Shown: in pieces, positions 62,152-64,000 of the stretch
Layout: every line of letters starts with the position of its first letter
How positions within the stretch are numbered: position 1 is the first letter of the stretch
DNA from: Nocardioides lacusdianchii
GTDB lineage: Bacteria > Actinomycetota > Actinomycetes > Propionibacteriales > Nocardioidaceae
DNA: 64,000 nucleotides
Reading direction: 5' to 3'
Assembly: GCF_020102855.1 (NCBI RefSeq)
Contig: NZ_JADHZD010000020.1
Span: 1-64,000 of the forward strand
Translations under genes and position numbers: made by a program
The notes under the pieces: model-generated
What the model saw: the letters and a program-made list of their open reading frames with translations, nothing else
Database searches by the model: none
Told to the model about the DNA's origin: nothing

Positions 62152-62453
62152 CGGGGCGCTCGCTGGCTCGTTGATGATCTAGAGCGTGGCCAGCACACAT
62201 CCAGCCGACTACCGCTCCCCGGGCCGCCATCGGCTTCCCCGGCCAGGCCGGGCTTGAGCTCCGAGCCCAGTGGCGGCTTCCGGTCACTGGCCACGCAATG
62301 CGGGCATACGTGCTCGGTGCATGTGATCTCCCAACCGGCGCCCGTCGCTGCGCGATCGGCCAGCGAGGGGGTCCACCACCCGGTGCCCTCGGGTGCTGCG
62401 TGCCCGCATCGGTCACACAGCACCACGTAGAAGACGTTCTCCCGGTAGCACAT
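62148..62453 (-). CDS. Small Cys-rich zinc-ribbon-like protein
   Basis: 101 aa from the ATG at 62453, with GGAGGG upstream. YVVLCDRCGHAAPEG and CTEHVCPHC give Cys pairs for a zinc ribbon, followed by a disordered tail. It lies between the methyltransferase genes with overlapping starts and stops. Function unknown. Confidence 0.65.
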   Translation of the reverse strand: MCYRENVFYVVLCDRCGHAAPEGTGWWTPSLADRAATGAGWEITCTEHVCPHCVASDRKPPLGSELKPGLAGEADGGPGSGSRLDVCWPRSRSSTSQRAPR

Positions 62454-62686
62454 CAGCCATGCCCTCCATCCGCGTGGGAGTCCGGCACCCAGGAGCCGTT
62501 CGACGCGACCCGGACCATCTCGTGGTCCTGGCACATGGGCGATCCCCGGACGGCGCGGCGACCACACCCCGGCAGGTCACACATCACACCGAGCTGGGCC
62601 TGCTCGCGGTCGAACGTCTCCCGAGCCGCAGGAGAGGCCACCGGAGCAGCAGCCGGGGGCGGGGTCAGGGGGTGAGTGCTCATCAC
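62453..62686 (-). CDS. Small Cys/His protein
   Basis: 77 aa. A disordered Pro/Ala start is followed by MCDLPGCGRRAVRGSPMCQDHEMV, a CxxxxC...CxxH metal-binding pattern. It overlaps the C5-methyltransferase stop (ATGA) and, by one base, the next start. ATG 62683 is another start. Probably an accessory zinc finger; function unknown. Confidence 0.62.
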   Translation of the reverse strand: MMSTHPLTPPPAAAPVASPAARETFDREQAQLGVMCDLPGCGRRAVRGSPMCQDHEMVRVASNGSWVPDSHADGGHG

Positions 62687-64000
62687 GCCGCCACCTCCTC
62701 ACCATGCAGCACGGCTCGCAGACGCCCGCCGATCCACCAGCCAACTTGTGGTGAGACGGCGTTGCCGTAGCCGTCGACGCGTTCACGGGCCGAACCCCAC
62801 ACCTGGAAGGTCCCCTGGTAGTCGGCGAAGTCCACGTCGAAGCCACACCCGCGACCGATCTCGTGATCGAACATCATCCGGAAGTAGCAGTCCTCGAGCG
62901 TGACCTCAGCCAAGGCCTCTCGCCAAGCAGCACTCAGCACCGCGGTCGTGTCACGAGAAGTCAGCGTGCCGAATGGGTCCAGCACCGGGTGCGGAGCGGT
63001 CTCGGTCCCGGTAGACCCGTTCTGCTTGTACCAACCCGAGAAGAGCAGCGACTGGGTCGGCTCGGCGGTCACCGTCCCCAGCGGATCCGAAACCGGATGC
63101 GCCCGGTACTTCGCTTCGGCGACCGCGCCGTTGTTCTTGATCGTCCCGGCCGCGGTCAGCAAGCCAGGGATCTGGTCGGCAGTCACGGTCGCCATCGGCT
63201 CGGTGTGCCCTGCGGGGGTGGTGTGGCGTCGGTAGGGCAAGACGCCGGTCGACAGCAACGCCAGTGTCTCCGAACCACCCTGAGTCGGCAGCGCCTCGTC
63301 AACGCCTCGAGCAGCTCCCTGGAAGTTGTGCACGGCCATCGCGATCGGCGGGGCGATCAGCCCGGTGCCGTTGGTGGTGGTCTGTGAAGGCAGCCGAGAA
63401 GCGAAGCCGCGCACTCGGCACTGAGAACCGGTGCGCTCGAAGGTGTTGCCGGCAGCAGCCATCAAGGCTCCGGTCGAGACCAGGGCGGTCTCCTGCTGGC
63501 TGGTCTGCGTCGCCAAGGGCTGCCAGGGGTGCCGCTCGGAGCCACGCTGTGACTTCGCCGGCATCAACACCGCAGGGAACTCAGCGAACCGCTGACGACA
63601 CCGCTCCGCCCGCGCCATGGTGGCCGCAGCCAGGGGCCTCTTCCGGTCCCCGATCTTGGTCCCCAGGTTGGACAGGTCCAGCGCATCCAGACTCGGAGTG
63701 AAGGGTGGAATCACCTCCCGCCGGCAAGCCGGGCACCGGTAGTTGTACTGCTTGCCGTAGCGCACCGACCCAGTCGGCGGCACTCCGGTCTTCCAGGACC
63801 ACACCGCTGGCACGATCTCCTCACAGCGGCCGCACCATGACTCGGGTCGATGCGCCAGGTCCGGGGTGGGGAGCTTGGAGTCCCAAAACACCCAGTAGCC
63901 GCGATCACGGCTCTGCCCCACATCGAAGAACATTGAGTTCAGGTAGAGCACCTTGTGCTTGTAGCCCAACACCTCGAACTGCTTGAGCCACCACCGGTAG
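62683..64000 (-). CDS. C5-cytosine DNA methyltransferase, C-terminal part
   Basis: The frame continues off the right edge, so only the last ~439 residues are seen. VLYLNSMFFDVGQSRDRGYWVFW corresponds to motif VIII (QxRxR). GYGNAVSPQVGWWIGGRL near the C-terminus is motif X (GNAV). Between them is a long target-recognition region with a Cys-pair module (CGRCEEIV...CPACRRE) and repeated TPAGHTEPMATVTA-like units. The motif I and IV residues lie beyond the window. Phage and plasmid C5 enzymes of this type protect element DNA. Confidence 0.88.
   Translation of the reverse strand, partial: YRWWLKQFEVLGYKHKVLYLNSMFFDVGQSRDRGYWVFWDSKLPTPDLAHRPESWCGRCEEIVPAVWSWKTGVPPTGSVRYGKQYNYRCPACRREVIPPFTPSLDALDLSNLGTKIGDRKRPLAAATMARAERCRQRFAEFPAVLMPAKSQRGSERHPWQPLATQTSQQETALVSTGALMAAAGNTFERTGSQCRVRGFASRLPSQTTTNGTGLIAPPIAMAVHNFQGAARGVDEALPTQGGSETLALLSTGVLPYRRHTTPAGHTEPMATVTADQIPGLLTAAGTIKNNGAVAEAKYRAHPVSDPLGTVTAEPTQSLLFSGWYKQNGSTGTETAPHPVLDPFGTLTSRDTTAVLSAAWREALAEVTLEDCYFRMMFDHEIGRGCGFDVDFADYQGTFQVWGSARERVDGYGNAVSPQVGWWIGGRLRAVLHGEEVAA

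Noticed and set aside
1..64000. tRNA or rRNA genes, or an att site within a tRNA
   Set aside because: No cloverleaf-like or conserved rRNA sequence was noticed on reading; a tRNAscan run would be needed for certainty.

Overview
The window is high-GC, densely packed DNA with short or overlapping gene junctions, GTG starts and SCO6880/SCO6881-type conjugation proteins. This points to an actinobacterium. ParA/ParB-like partition genes, a PrimPol-like replication protein, Tad-pilus and conjugation genes and several DNA-modification genes indicate a large plasmid or an integrative conjugative element rather than core chromosome. The genus cannot be fixed from the sequence alone. No rRNA, tRNA or CRISPR array was recognised.

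Layout. 1-162: the 5' end of an IS3-type transposase at the window edge. 198-17813 (minus strand): one long gene train that encodes, in transcription order, a lipoprotein, a secreted protein, a SAF-domain protein, a Tad/Flp pilus machine (TadZ-like, TadA, TadB, TadC, a small pilin and three TadE/G-type pseudopilins), a LysM plus BTAD-like membrane protein, and then conjugative T4SS-type membrane proteins ending in the SCO6881 and SCO6880 families. 18.5-24.0 kb (plus strand): a winged-helix regulator with tandem palindromic operators, a small basic protein followed by a clear hairpin, a PrimPol-like initiator, a repeat-rich 458-bp gap, and parA with a ParB-like protein carrying two ribbon-helix-helix segments. 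24.1-26.0 kb: two unknown minus-strand genes.

26.2-39.7 kb (minus strand): a very large methyltransferase-helicase gene (about 1,890 codons) cut in two by a 7.9-kb transposon. The transposon carries two tyrosine recombinases arranged like Tn554 TnpA/TnpB, a remnant of a third small gene, and a metal-efflux cassette: an NmtR-like repressor, a P1B-4-type ATPase and an NAD(P)H-flavin oxidoreductase. A 7-bp repeat, GAGAACT, lies at both junctions, and joining the flanks restores the helicase frame exactly.

39.9-48.4 kb: mostly unknown accessory genes, including a DUF4192 protein, an M48-like membrane protein with a degenerate zinc motif, and a small gene broken by one missing G. 48.5-60.8 kb: a defence-type island with an Xre/RES toxin-antitoxin pair, a DUF3883 protein, an Mrr-like endonuclease, a gene broken by an IS256-family element with a visible target duplication, a small PD-(D/E)XK-like protein, a MucR-like zinc-finger protein, and a three-gene restriction-modification-like locus in which methyltransferase motifs are spread over separate ORFs around a GIY-YIG/helicase protein. 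60.9-64 kb (minus strand): an HTH protein, a D12-class adenine methyltransferase, two small Cys-rich proteins and the C-terminal part of a C5-cytosine methyltransferase that runs off the window.

The element therefore combines replication and partition (18-24 kb), surface appendage and transfer (0-18 kb), and DNA modification and defence (48-64 kb), and it has been hit by at least two mobile elements.
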